Source of the DNA: Todiramphus chloris collaris
Taxonomy: Eukaryota > Chordata > Aves > Coraciiformes > Alcedinidae
Assembly (NCBI GenBank): GCA_025345505.1
Contig: JANVCC010000021.1
Coordinates: forward strand, 26,520,663-26,584,662
Direction of reading: 5' to 3'
Length of the DNA: 64,000 nucleotides
Shown here piece by piece: positions 1 to 11,100 of the stretch (positions are counted from its first letter, which is position 1; every line of letters begins with the position of its first letter). Below the pieces are notes generated by a model. It made no database searches. It worked only from the letters and a program-made list of their open reading frames with translations, and was not told the DNA's origin. Position numbers and translations under genes: made by a program.

Positions 1-1059
1 AGAAGCATAGCTGGAACCATTAGAGGATCCCCTGACACAGAAAGAGTGGCCTTCCAGATTCCAGGGGACTGAACAAGAGGCAAAACTTTTCTCCTTCAAG
101 CTCACTCCTCTCTGAAGATGGGAAGTGTGAGAGTATTAGAATGACTGTGAGTAATGGGCTATTAATTCTCTTTTGCAAAATGAGACAATATGATACCATT
201 TTTTACAGTGATGATAAAATGGAAGAATTAATTATTACCTCTCCAGTTAGAAAGTAGCTTATGTTACGGACTGCTTGTTCTTAGAAGGCAAGGCATTTGC
301 AGCTTGTTGCAGGATCTGTAAACTGCAGAGTCTGACATACCAGACATAGTTTCTATGGAATGGAAATCCATTCAAATGGAGAAGAGGCAAATACAACTCA
401 AGCCTGAGTAAATGATGTCCAGAATTCTTACAGACTGAGCTTTTCTTTAAAGAAGGAAAACACATTGCTGCTTCTGGTTAACTCTGTGTGACTGTTAGCC
501 TCTGTGTGAACTGGGAAGACCTTTTTGTAGGTGTGTGCAGATGAGGAGGCACATACACTGTAGGTATATATCTGTAGACATGATAAGGACACAGATTACA
601 TTCACACATATATCTATATATGTGAACACATATACTTCCAGTTGTGCACAAAGGGGTAGAGTTTTCAAAATATTTTTAAAAGACATTCACTTAACTATTT
701 TTCATGTCTCAGGTGAGTTTACTAGTAAATTAGAATCACCTTATAAAACTGGATTTTACATTCCACCTGAGAATACCTTAGTCATAGACAGATAGATGAA
801 CATCATCAAAAGAGGATTCAGTTTCCTATTCCAACTGCACCCGTGTCTTTGACACTGTGGTGAGTTGACCTTGATCAGCTGCCAAATATCCACACAGCTT
901 CTCTCTCACTCTCCTCAACAAAACAGGGAAGAAAATAGGATAAGAAACCTTGTGGGCTGAGATAAAGACAGGGAGATCACTTACTAATTACCATCATAAG
1001 CAAAACAGACTCAACTAGGGAAAAATTAAAATAGAGTTGGATGATGAAAAACAAGGACA
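1..1059. other. Intergenic, nothing recognised
   Basis: AT-rich single-copy-looking DNA; open frames here are short and unsupported. Confidence 0.8.
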
Positions 1060-1905
1060 AAAATTAAGATGCCTTCCCCCCTGCTCCATCCCTTTCTTCC
1101 CAGGCTGAACTTCATTCCTTCATTCCTTCACCTCTCCACCACCCCATCCTCCAAGTGTCACAGTGGGATGGGGAACGGGGATTGTGGTCAGTCCATAACA
1201 GCTCCTCTCCACACTTCTTCCTCACAGGTTTCCCCTTCTCCAGCAGGAGTCTAGTCCTTCAAGAACTGCTACAGCATGAGTCTTTTCCATGTGGTACAGC
1301 CCTTCAAGAACAGGCTGCTCCAATGTGGATCCCCCACAGGGTGCAATTCCTGCCAGAAATCTTTCTCCTGCTTGGGCTCCTCTCCATGGGCTGCAGTGCC
1401 TGCCAGGAACCTTCTCTGGAATAGGGTCTCCACATGCTACATTGTGGTATCTGGTCCACTGTGGTCCTCTGTACATGCTGCAGTGGATATCTGCCCCATT
1501 GTGGAGCACCTCCTCCCCCTCCTTCTTCAGTGACCTTGGTGTGTGCACAGTTGTTTCACATTTTGTCACCCCTGTCACAGCTGTAGTTATGCAGCATTTT
1601 TTTACCCTTTCATAAATATGTTATCACAGACACACTATCAGCTGGTGTGCGCAAATTCAGCCAGCAGCAGGTCCATCTTGGAGCCAGCTGGAACTGGCTC
1701 TGTTCAACACCGGGGGAAACTTCTGATGTCTTCTCACAAAAACCAGCACTTCAGCCCCACCACTGCCAGCACCTTGCCATGGACACCCAACATGGATCTG
1801 GCTTAGCATGCTGCAGATCTCTTTCTGAGGACACTTGTTTCTCTCACTTGGCAGACTAGATGGCTAGCCACAGTAAGAGCAGAGGAGCCACAGCAACACA
1901 TCAAG
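1060..1905. mobile_element. Old dispersed avian repeat, possibly LTR-derived
   Basis: GC-richer than its surroundings, with internal quasi-repeats such as CAAGAACTGCTACAGCATG and CAAGAACAGGCTGCTCCAATG-type units, followed by CCTCCTCCCCCTCCTTCTTC and GGAGCCAGCTGGAACTGGCT blocks. It resembles a repeat I recognise as widespread in bird genomes and suspect to be endogenous-retrovirus-derived. The class and the exact boundaries are uncertain. Open frames across it (up to 118 codons) resemble no known protein and are treated as non-functional. Confidence 0.35.
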
Positions 1906-2149
1906 AAAACCCAAACCCCAGTGTACCTGAGTCCTGACAGAATCAACAGAAAGCAATTTACAGAATCCCACTCTAGGGTTCAACAAGCAACTGTTAAATA
2001 GACAGTTAGATATGTTAATTTTCTTTCTTTTTTTCATTCTTTTTCTTAAGTATAATGTATAGGTGTTTATTTCTTAACCACCGCAAGCATGCAAGCTTAG
2101 TGTTTATTAGAGTTTTTCCATAACTTCACAGGTACATATGTGTATATTT

Positions 2150-2173
2150 ATACATACATACACACACACACAC
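2150..2173. repeat. (CATA)/(CA) microsatellite
   Basis: Short TACATACATA run passing into about nine CA units. Confidence 0.85.
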
Positions 2174-2654
2174 TGTACCTATGACATTCAAAGAAATAAT
2201 TATGCTGCCATTAACATAATTAGGAGTTATAAACCTCCACTATGAAAAGTCACTTAAAATATATTACAGTTGCTTTTTGAGAAGGCAAACTCTATGCCTT
2301 CATTTAAAAAACATAAATTCTTTTTCAAAGCCTAATCTGAGACAACTACCAGGAGGTGCTGATGGGAGGTACAGAGAGGCTAGAGAAGAGAAATCCTTGC
2401 AGCCAGCTGGCACAGGATCATCACAGGACTCTCCCTTGGGGGGTTGTTACCAAACAGAGGAAGTACTGGAATGAAATACCGGTTGCTCAATAATTTTTGT
2501 TTGTTTCAAAAAGATCCTAAAAATTGTATAATATCATGAATTATGATGGCTCAAACATTTTAACAGACAGCAACAGACTGCTTCAACAATTCCCTACAAA
2601 TGTAGGAGCTAAAGTTCAGAAAAGAACTTAAAGTTCGGAAAAACTTCCCTCAAG

Positions 2655-3087
2655 CATACCAAGCTGAATGGGGCAGTTGATTTGTTAGAAGGAAGAGATG
2701 CCATTGAGAAGGACCTTGATAGGCTCTGTCTCTGGGGACACCTTACTGCCGCCTTTCAATACTTAAAGAGGGCTAATCAAAAAGACAGAGAGAGACATTT
2801 TACCAAGGCCTGCAGTGACAGGACAAGGAGCAATAGCATTAAACTGGAAGAGGTTAGATTTAGATTGGACATAAGGAAGAAATTTTTTTACAATGAAGGT
2901 GGTGAAACTCTGAATGGGTTGCCCAGAGAAGCTGTGAATGCCCCATCATTGGAAGTGTTCAAGGTCAGGTTGGATGGAGCTCTGAGAAACCTGATCCAGT
3001 GAAAGATGTCCCTCCCTATCACAAGGGAGTTGGACTAGATGATCTTTAAAGGCTCCTTCCAACCCAAACCATCCTAAGATTCTATGA
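2655..3087 (+). mobile_element. CR1 LINE fragment, 3' end, internally deleted
   Basis: The decoded frame contains EGRDAIEKDLDRLC and, after a jump, AAFQYLKRANQKDRE, both remnants of the CR1 ORF2 C-terminus. It then has the typical CR1 3' tail (GGACTAGATGATCTTTAAAG, ending in a GATTCTATG unit). The segment between the two ORF2 blocks is missing, so this is a dead 5'-truncated copy. Confidence 0.85.
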
Positions 3088-3160
3088 AAATAACTACTAG
3101 ATAATACAAGTGAACTCCTCTGTCACTAAGGAAAAGAATAGCACTTTTTCAGCACCTGCT

Positions 3161-3354
3161 TTGCCATGAGGGTGGTGAAACACTGGAACAGGTTGCCCAT
3201 GGTGGAGGCCCCATCCCTGGAGACATTCAAGGTCAGGCTTGATGAGGCTCTGAACAACATGATCTAGTTGCAGATGTCCCTGCTCACTGCAGGAGTGTTG
3301 GACTAGATGACCTTTGGAGGTCCCTTCTAACCCAATGCATTCTATGATTCTATG
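3161..3354 (+). mobile_element. CR1 LINE 3' end fragment
   Basis: Shows the CR1 3' block GAGGGTGGTGAAACACTGGA, then GGACTAGATGACCTTTGGAG and a terminal ATTCTATGATTCTATG. It lies 75 bp after the previous copy in the same orientation but is a separate, overlapping part of the CR1 tail, so it is a second insertion or duplication. Confidence 0.85.
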
Positions 3355-3816
3355 AAAAAATGTTTACAGGTTACAGCACACAACACTGTGTGTACTGTAC
3401 CAGGACAGCTCAGGTATGTACAGCTTGTTGGCAACATAATTTTATGAATGAGTGACTGGACCACAGCATTAAGGAATTGCTGTGTGGCCCCAGACAAGCT
3501 GCATATCTTCTCACCTATTTCCAGCCTGTCTGCTTGAAAACTAACTTTACTGGGAAGAGATTATCTTTTGTCTGTATTACTTAACATCTGGTACAACATG
3601 ATTTCTCCCAGTTAGGACCACTAGATGCTATTGTGACACAAAGACCAAGTAATAGCATTCTAAAGTATTTCAATTCTACACGGTTCTTCCTTAAACTAGA
3701 TATTATTCACAAACATTATAATAATTTATATTATAACATTATAATTCTTCCCCTAAAATACAATGTTCCTGTCAGCACTGGTAGTCTACATTTTTATTGT
3801 CTCTGGCTAATATGCG
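3355..3816. other. Intergenic, nothing recognised
   Basis: AT-rich sequence between the second CR1 tail and the microsatellite; no gene or repeat seen. Confidence 0.75.
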
Positions 3817-4030
3817 TCTTTCTTTTCTTTTCTTTTCTTTTCTTTTCTTTTCTTTTCTTTTNNNNNNNNNNNNNNNNNNNNNNNNNNNNNNNNNNNNNNN
3901 NNNNNNNNNNNNNNNNNNNNNNNNNNNNNNNNNNNNNNNNNNNNNNNNNNNNNNNNNNNNNTTTATCCTTCCTTCCTTCCTTCCTTCCTTCCTTCCTTCC
4001 TTCCTTCCTTCCTTCCTTCCTTCCTTCCTT
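3817..4030. repeat. (TTTTC)n and (TTCC)n microsatellite with a 100-N assembly gap
   Basis: A TTTTC pentamer array (3817-3861) runs into exactly 100 N (3862-3961), and a TTCC tetramer array (about 3967-4030) emerges on the other side. The fixed 100-N length is a placeholder, so the true size of the array is unknown. Open frames across it are artefacts. Confidence 0.97.
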
Positions 4031-6225
4031 CTCTTCTTTCTTTGATGTATCCAAATGTCCTACAACTATATTTTCATTGTCATATTTTTAGTCACACCTG
4101 TAACTGTCACATTTCCAATTGTTTTTTCAAAGCAGAGACTCCTTTCCAAACAAAGAAACAAAATCTGTATTAACAGATGGAGTGAAATGTCTGTATGATT
4201 TTCACCATTATTTCACAGGGCATTTTTAAGCACCTATCTTCCATTGTTCCATCCTGCTTGAAGAATTATGGCAGTCTCCATTCAAAGGAGAAAATCAATG
4301 CCAGGATTATCTATGGAACTCCAGCCATCTCCAGTCATGCCCTGTCTTTTCTATCTATTAAATACTAAGCTGTTCCTTGGAGGTCCTTATTAGGCCTTTT
4401 TTTTTCCTGTCTTAAAAGTTGTCCTCAAACATGGTAAGTTTAGATTTAGGATCACAGTACTTCCTGATGTGTGGAACAAGCAAACTGCATTAACCAATTT
4501 GCAACTCCATTTCTTGATTTGAATACATGTAATGGTTAACTTCTTATTTCTTCTGCTGTTTCACCATAAAAATGTAAGTAGATGTGTTTTTTGACCTCCC
4601 CCCTTTCCTCATACCACCACCTGCCCATGAAGTTCTACAGCATAAATAATTAATGTTGTCATCTTAATTCCTAGGCTGCTATCAAGAAGCGTGGCCTCTT
4701 CAGTTTCCTTGCTGTTTCCTCAGCCATTGCTGCATCCATAATGAAACTAAACATGAATGTAATGTTAAAGCTGCACATTTAAACACACAGATGTTTAAAC
4801 ACACTGTCACAATAGTTCTAGGTGAGTAGAGCTGAATATGACCGCTATTTCTGACACTTAGCAAATGTAAGGTCTTGCAAAAAATTCTGCTAGTTAGCAG
4901 GAGAAGGAACTTGACTCCATACAGTGTGAAGACTCCCTCATTATCCATGATAAAGATCCTATGTTTCTGTGATTTCTGCAGTATTGCTGGCAGCTGCGCT
5001 GTGAAAGTTGCTTCCTGGCTTGCTTCCAAGACCTTCAAGCCTCAGAAGCAGGAAACAGAAGAATTCACTTTCTTCTGCAATTGCAAGGTAGACTGATATG
5101 AAGCAGTTTCAGGTTTTTCCTAGAAGAAACAAATTAATGATGGGGACCTCTTATAAAGCATCATTAGCTCAGATCCAGCATCAGTAAAATTATGTTAAAG
5201 AGCATGTCAGAATCTTTAAGAAGGTGGTTCTCTGATGGATTTCGGTTTCTACTCAGATATGCTCCACATCCATACAGAGGAGTTGTAGTCTTGTTACATC
5301 ATAACCTTGTGTTTGTTAGGTTGCAAATTGTCAGGTCAGAGACATTTCCCATAAGACTGAATGCAGATGTCACAGTCATTGATGCTAGGGCAAACATGCA
5401 ATGACAGAATAAAGAGATGGCACTTATTATCACATTTTAAATCACCTATAGGAAGCCTAAATATATAATATGTTTTATTGCAGGCCAGAGAAGAGTAACT
5501 TGAAGAATCAGTACTTGAAGAATCTTGAAGAATACTTGAAGAATCAGTGCCTCAATACTGGCACTCTTCGGTTTTCAGAAAGAACCTCTGTTTGTTCAGG
5601 ATTTCAGGAGTTGGCCAGTCATCAGTTTACATTATTAAGATGGAGATGATCCCTTTTGTTTGATTCAGTTACATTCCATAGGCACCTGAACCATTTGAGA
5701 TGCCCTAGGGCATCCTACCTGCATTTCTGCTATTACTACAGAAGGTCACTGGTCCCTCATAACTCCTGTGTCACATCTGCCAGCCCCGTGTACACATTTG
5801 AGATACTTTAGGGCATTTACAATGGCCTAAGGCATCTATCTATAGATGACCAATTTGAGCTGTTAGCAAAAGACTGGAATTAATCTCACCTCAAACAGGC
5901 ATTTAGTCGAAATTGCTTTCCCAGGCTCCAGTCCGTTATCAGTGGAGAAATATAGGCATCTTTGAAGGATATTCATTCCTTACTAAAGTAGATGTCCAAG
6001 GTGATTGAGATGAACTGTCTTTGAAATTTACATTTACTTTGTCCAGGAACACAAGATTTATAGTAAGTGGCTATTCACTTATTTATCTACTAATGCAATT
6101 TTAAGTATTTTCCTATGGATAAGTATATTAGAATTACCATATATTTTATCCCAAATATTATTTAAAATAAGGCAGCTGGAATGTTTAAAGCTACTAGTCT
6201 CCAAAGAGTATTTTGACTTTTATTT
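4031..6225. other. Intergenic with some splice-like signals
   Basis: Acceptor-like sites precede 4675, 4982 and 5484, and a donor-like GTAGAC follows 5087. Joining these pieces in any frame I tried hits stops quickly, so no protein is proposed; a non-coding transcript is conceivable. Holds the CTTGAAGAAT repeat. Confidence 0.6.
5499..5544 (+). repeat. Four copies of the 10-mer CTTGAAGAAT
   Basis: Exact copies at 5499-5508, 5514-5523, 5524-5533 and 5535-5544, with spacers of 5, 0 and 1 bp. It sits just after an acceptor-like TTTTATTGCAG (5473-5483) and in a 54-codon open frame ending at 5649. Confidence 0.85.
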
Positions 6226-7149
6226 AGAATCATAGAATAATAGAATAGTTTGGGTTGGAAGAGACCATTAAAGGTCATATAGTCCAAACACCCTGCAGTG
6301 AGCAGGGATATCTTCAACTAGGTTCAGGTTGATCAGAGCCTCATCCAACTTGACCTTGAGTGTTTCCAGGGATGGGCCATCTACTACCTCTCTGGGCAAC
6401 ATGTTTCAGTGTTCCAACACCTTTATTGTAAAAATTTTGTTCCATAGATAAAGTTGAAACCTACCCTCTTTTAGCTTAAAATCAGTACCTCTTGTCCTGT
6501 CACAACAGATCCTTCAGAAAAGTTTGCCTCCCTCTTTCTTATAAGCCTCCATTAAATACTGAAAGGCCACAATAAAGTCTCTCCAGAGCCTTCTGTTCTC
6601 CAGGCTGAACAACCCCAACATTCTCAGCCTTTCCTCATAAGAGAGGTGCTCCAGCCTTCTGATCATGTTTGTGGTCCTCCTCTGGACCAGCTCCAACAGC
6701 TTCATGCCCTTCTTGTGCTGGGAGCTCCAGAGTTCAACACAGTACTCCAGGTGAGGTCTCACCAGAGTGGAATAGAGGGGCTGAACACCCTGTGTTTGAT
6801 GCAGCCCAGGATACCCAAGGCTTGGCCTTCTGGGCTGGTAGCACACACTGTCAGCTCATGTCCAGTTTTTCATCCGCCAGTATCCCCAAGTAATTCTACA
6901 CAGGGCTGCTTTCAATCAATGAATCCCCCAGCCTGTACTGACACCAAGGGTTGCCCTGACCCAGGTGCAAGACCTTGCACTTGGCCTTGTTGAACCTCAT
7001 AAGGTTCATGTAGGCCCATTTCTCAAGCTTGTCCAGTTCTCTCTGGATGGCATTTCAACCCTCTGATGTGTCAACTGCACCATTCAGCTGGTGTCATCTG
7101 CAAACTTGCTGAGAGTACACTCGATCACACTGTCATTGATGAAGATATT

Positions 7150-7360
7150 GCCCACCTGGGTCCCAGCACTCCTCTGAAGTTGAAGAGGGTGGACTCATGA
7201 CTTGCTTTGCCCTGAGGTTGGAAGCATTTCAGAAGTTGCTGTCTGAGGAGTGAGACAGAACTGACAGACATGGTTTAGTGGTGGGCTTGGCAGTGATAGG
7301 TTTACAGTTGGACCCAATGATCTTAAAGGTCTTTCCCAACCTAAATGATTCTATGATTCT
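7150..7360 (+). mobile_element. CR1 3' tail nested in the older minus-strand CR1
   Basis: A plus-strand CR1 end (TTTAGTGGTGGGCTTGGCAG, then CCTAAATGATTCTATGATTC) interrupts the host element in opposite orientation. ATATT occurs at both edges (7145-7149 and 7361-7365), consistent with a short target-site duplication. The first ~60 bp of the insert are not clearly CR1, so the left boundary is less sure. Confidence 0.65.
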
Positions 7361-8073
7361 ATATTAAACTGTACTGGTCCCAGTATGGACCCCTGAGGGA
7401 CACCACATGTCACTGATTGCCGTCTGGACATTGCCCTGTTGACCATTACCCTCTGGATGTGACCATCCAAACAATTCATTATCCACTGAACAATCCACCC
7501 ATCAAATCCATATCTCTCCAATTTAGAGATAAGGCCTTACAGAAGTCCAGAGAGATGACATCCATAGGTCTTCCCTTGTCAACTGATGTAGTCACTCCAT
7601 CATAGAGGGCCACTAGGTTGGTCAGGTAGGACTTGCCCTTGGTGAAGCCATGCTGTCTGTCTAGAATCACCTCCCTATCCTCCATGTGCCTTAACATAGC
7701 TTCTAGGAAGATCTGTTTCATGATCTTCCCAGGCACAGAGGTGAGGCTGACAGGTCAGTAGTTCCAAGGGTTCTCCTGGGTGCAATGGGTGCAATGTTTC
7801 TCTTTTTCCAGTCTCCAGAGACTTCACCTGACTGACATGGCTTTTCAAATATCATGGAGAGTGGCTTGGCAACTACATCAGCCTATTCCCTCAGTACTCT
7901 GGGAAGCATTTCATTAGGTCCCATAGACTTATGTACATTCAGATTCCTCAGACAGTCATTAACCTGATCTCTTCTTACAGAAGGAGGGATTTTGCATCCA
8001 TGGTCCCCAACTTGCTGTTCATCGACTCGGGAGGTATGGGAAGAAAGGTTGTCAGTGAATATTGAGGCAAAAC

Positions 8074-8174
8074 CATGTCTAGGGGCATGGACTAGTGGTG
8101 GGATTGTCAGTATTAGGTTAATGGTTGGACTTGATAATCTTGAAGGTGTTTTCCATCTATGATTCTATGATTCT
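8074..8174 (+). mobile_element. Short CR1 3' tail nested in the older minus-strand CR1
   Basis: About 100 bp of plus-strand CR1 tail (GGACTAGTGGTGGGATTGTC ... CTATGATTCTATGATTCTA) splits the host sequence between GTGAATATTGAGGC and CAGTTGTTGAGTACCTCAGC, which are adjacent in intact CR1. AAAAC flanks both sides (8069-8073 and 8175-8179), a likely target-site duplication. Confidence 0.72.
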
Positions 8175-11100
8175 AAAACAGTTGTTGAGTACCTCAGCCT
8201 TCTCCTCATGTGTTGGTAGCTTGCCATTCTTGCTCATCATGGGGGTATGGTTTCTTTGACCTTCCTTTTCTGGTACACATACCTGTAGAAGCCCTTCTGA
8301 TTATTCTTTGCATCCCTTGCCAAGTTCAGCTCCAGCCACACCTTGGCCTTCCTGACCCCATCCCTACACAACCAGGTAGTGTCCCTATACTCTTCCCAGG
8401 ATATCTGTCCCTGCTTCCACTGCCTGTGCATTTCCTTCTTGACCTTTAGCTTGACCAGCAGGTCTCAACTCAGCCTTGCCAGTCTCTTGCCTTCCTTGCC
8501 TGGTTTCTTACATGTGGGGATCAAGAGCTCTTGTGCTCTATGGAAAGTGCCTTTAAAGATCTGCCAGGTTTGCTCAGCTCCCTTGCTCCTGTGGGCCATT
8601 TCCCAAAGAGTCCTATTGACTAACTCCTTCAAGAACTGACTAGATCTTTGAGGAGCTTTAGTGGCTAGTAAAGTTTTCAGCTTTCAATGGAACAAAGCAC
8701 TTTATTCCCTTAATGTTCAAACTACTGTTTTCACAATGTGGAAGCAAGTGAAACTTTTGAAAAGGAGTATCAGGAGGCCTACCCTTGAGTTATATCTCCC
8801 AATTCCAGTTTAGTAGTGCACACAGATGGGACTGTCTTTAATTTAAAGATTAATTTGTAGAGAATATGGTTTTCTAAGGCAGCAGTTTCCAGCCTTTTTA
8901 CCATACTGAAAATCCCTCATATGTATTCCAGTGGAGGTTCCAATCTATATAAAACCAGTTTAAGCAAATTACCAACAGCAGCGTTTTCTTGTTTAATTTT
9001 GTATGTCTTCATATTTGTTGGTGAAATCCTTAATACAGACTATTGGTTGAAGAAGACAGGCTACCAGTATCCACTTTCAAAATGCAGAAGGATAAAAACA
9101 GCTTCCAGATCTACATTTTAAATATAAATAATCAAAGAAATCAGCATATACAAAAGGCTAAATAACCAGTCCCATCACTGGGGACAGGCAGGCAAGGAGT
9201 GTAAAGCCACATCCTACCAGATGGCAACGCCCATTAAACAGATTTGAGTTGTTGTTTGGCTGTCTTTTTTCTAAACTGAGATTTCTTAAAGCTCTGAATA
9301 AGATTTTAAAGAATTTTTTCCCTATAATAAGATGAGATGAACTCTACCTGCCCCTGTTGTCTGAACAATTACGCATGTAAAAATATCTGGAAATCTCATC
9401 ACAATATCCAGAAATATATAAGAAATATTGCTGATAAATTTTAACTGCATAAAACACCTTAGATTATCCCAATAACTTGCCTTCAAATACAAGAAAGAGC
9501 ATCCCCAATCTAATACTGTTTTTCTAAATGAGAAAAGTTGTGAATCATATCAGAAGAAAGTGATCAAAGTTTTCTCAGAGACACCTTCACAGAATCTGGG
9601 AACTAAAGAAGGAGATTTCAGAGGACAAGTCCACCTGACTGTGGAAGAACTCCTCACTGGCAGTGCTTAATAACCTCCCAATGAAAGCTATCTATTGGAG
9701 AGCAGCTTTCAAGTTCTCCATTACCTTTGTTTGAGTGGAAGAGAATTTGGAAATGGAAATTTAAAAAAAAAATGTATCACAAAGCTAATGTGTACAGGAA
9801 GATAATCCTGTTCCAGAACAAATGGTTCTGCCATAACTGTCCATTATACATTGGCTCCTGTCCCTTCTTAATGAACTGATGAATGCAATACATAACAGCT
9901 CACAGAAGTTAGATGCAGTGCCCCTTCAAATTTTGATGATGGTGACATCTCAACAGATGCTGTTGAAGATTTTGTGTACCTTCAGCTTCTCACATGCTAA
10001 TATGTTAGATAACTCTAGTTTCATAAGGGATCAGAGGCACAGAGTCCTTCCATGGTACTTCATCTGTAGAGGAATAAAAATATCCCAGTAAAAAAAAAAA
10101 AAAAGTAAGCATGTATTCCCCATCAAAACCTGGTGAATGTAAGGAAAATAGTACAATACAAAACTACTACCACCATGTCATTTAAAGTAATAGAATAAAA
10201 GGGAGGAATGGAGGCTAAACCATCTTTCCTTTGTAAAGGAAGACTTATATGTGTTCATGTATGCAAGAAGACTGGAGCTCAAACAAGTTACAGCAATAAT
10301 GAAACTTCTTGATGTTTATGTCACTTATTTTTAGGATAATGCATGACATGTCTCTAGTAACACCCAGCCTTCACTGTGTAGGCAAACTACAGTGCCTTAT
10401 GATGAGTCTTCCCCATAATGCCAGCCTGGCCAGGGCCTGGTTGCCTCTAAAGACATAGAGATTCAGAGGAAAAAGTGGTTGCAAAAAATACTGAACATGC
10501 ATTGGACACAACTAGCAGAAAGGGGTGCATATCCTTCACTGCCTAGTGAACTTCTCCAGAGGATTCACCAACCTTTGTCTCTGAGCCAAATACATGAAAG
10601 AAAGATCACATTCACCTGAAGAGAGTCGGAGTTTCACCACTTAAATCCTGGATGGAAATACAAATCAGGACTTTGGTATTATGCAGAAGTATTTCTCATG
10701 TTATATTGGTTAAGTCCTGACACTTTGACAAAGGGAAGAGTTACACAGCAATTAATTTCTCAATACGTTTAAATCACGGGGTCTGCTGAAATTTGCAGAA
10801 TTTCCTTCACTTCCCAAAATAGGTTAATATCATCCTTAAAGTAATTGCCTCCATTTTGCCTTTTTGGCATAACCCTTGACAATGTCAGAGTCCCTTGTAT
10901 TATAGCCAGCAAGCATGCTTAATAATAATTTGTCAATTTACTCAAAAATGCTTGCTTCTCACAGGTCATGTATTGCTTGTGTACAATTGCTGTCTATCAC
11001 CCATATCATGGAGGGGTAAAAATTAATTTTAAGTGTGCTTAAGGGTATATTTTTGAAAGGACAGATTCACAAAATTCTAGCTTGTAGTCTTTTACTAGGA

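Larger units (their letters stand above)
6226..8645 (-). mobile_element. Long truncated CR1 LINE (ORF2 reverse transcriptase region), interrupted twice
   Basis: On the minus strand the 3' tail (ATTCTATGATTCT-like) is at 6226. Decoded pieces upstream include [20 protein letters not shown] and [20 protein letters not shown] (RT C-terminus), [20 protein letters not shown] and ISLDFCKA (RT core), and further upstream EEYRDTTWLCRDGVRKAK (between endonuclease and RT). The frame is broken by stops, indels and two inserted CR1 tails. In RT motif A the residues after DFCKA that normally read FDTVPHNIL are lost, so it cannot encode active RT. The endonuclease end is absent. Confidence 0.88.

Noticed and set aside
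1222-1578. 118-codon frame in the dispersed repeat
   Set aside because: Lies in repeat sequence, has overlapping frames on the other strand, and resembles no known protein.
3633-4091. 152-codon frame across the N gap
   Set aside because: It is built from microsatellite codons and unknown residues.
4675-5649. A spliced gene from the exon-like pieces at 4675, 4982-5087 and 5484
   Set aside because: The joins I tried reach stop codons within a few residues, and no family is recognised.
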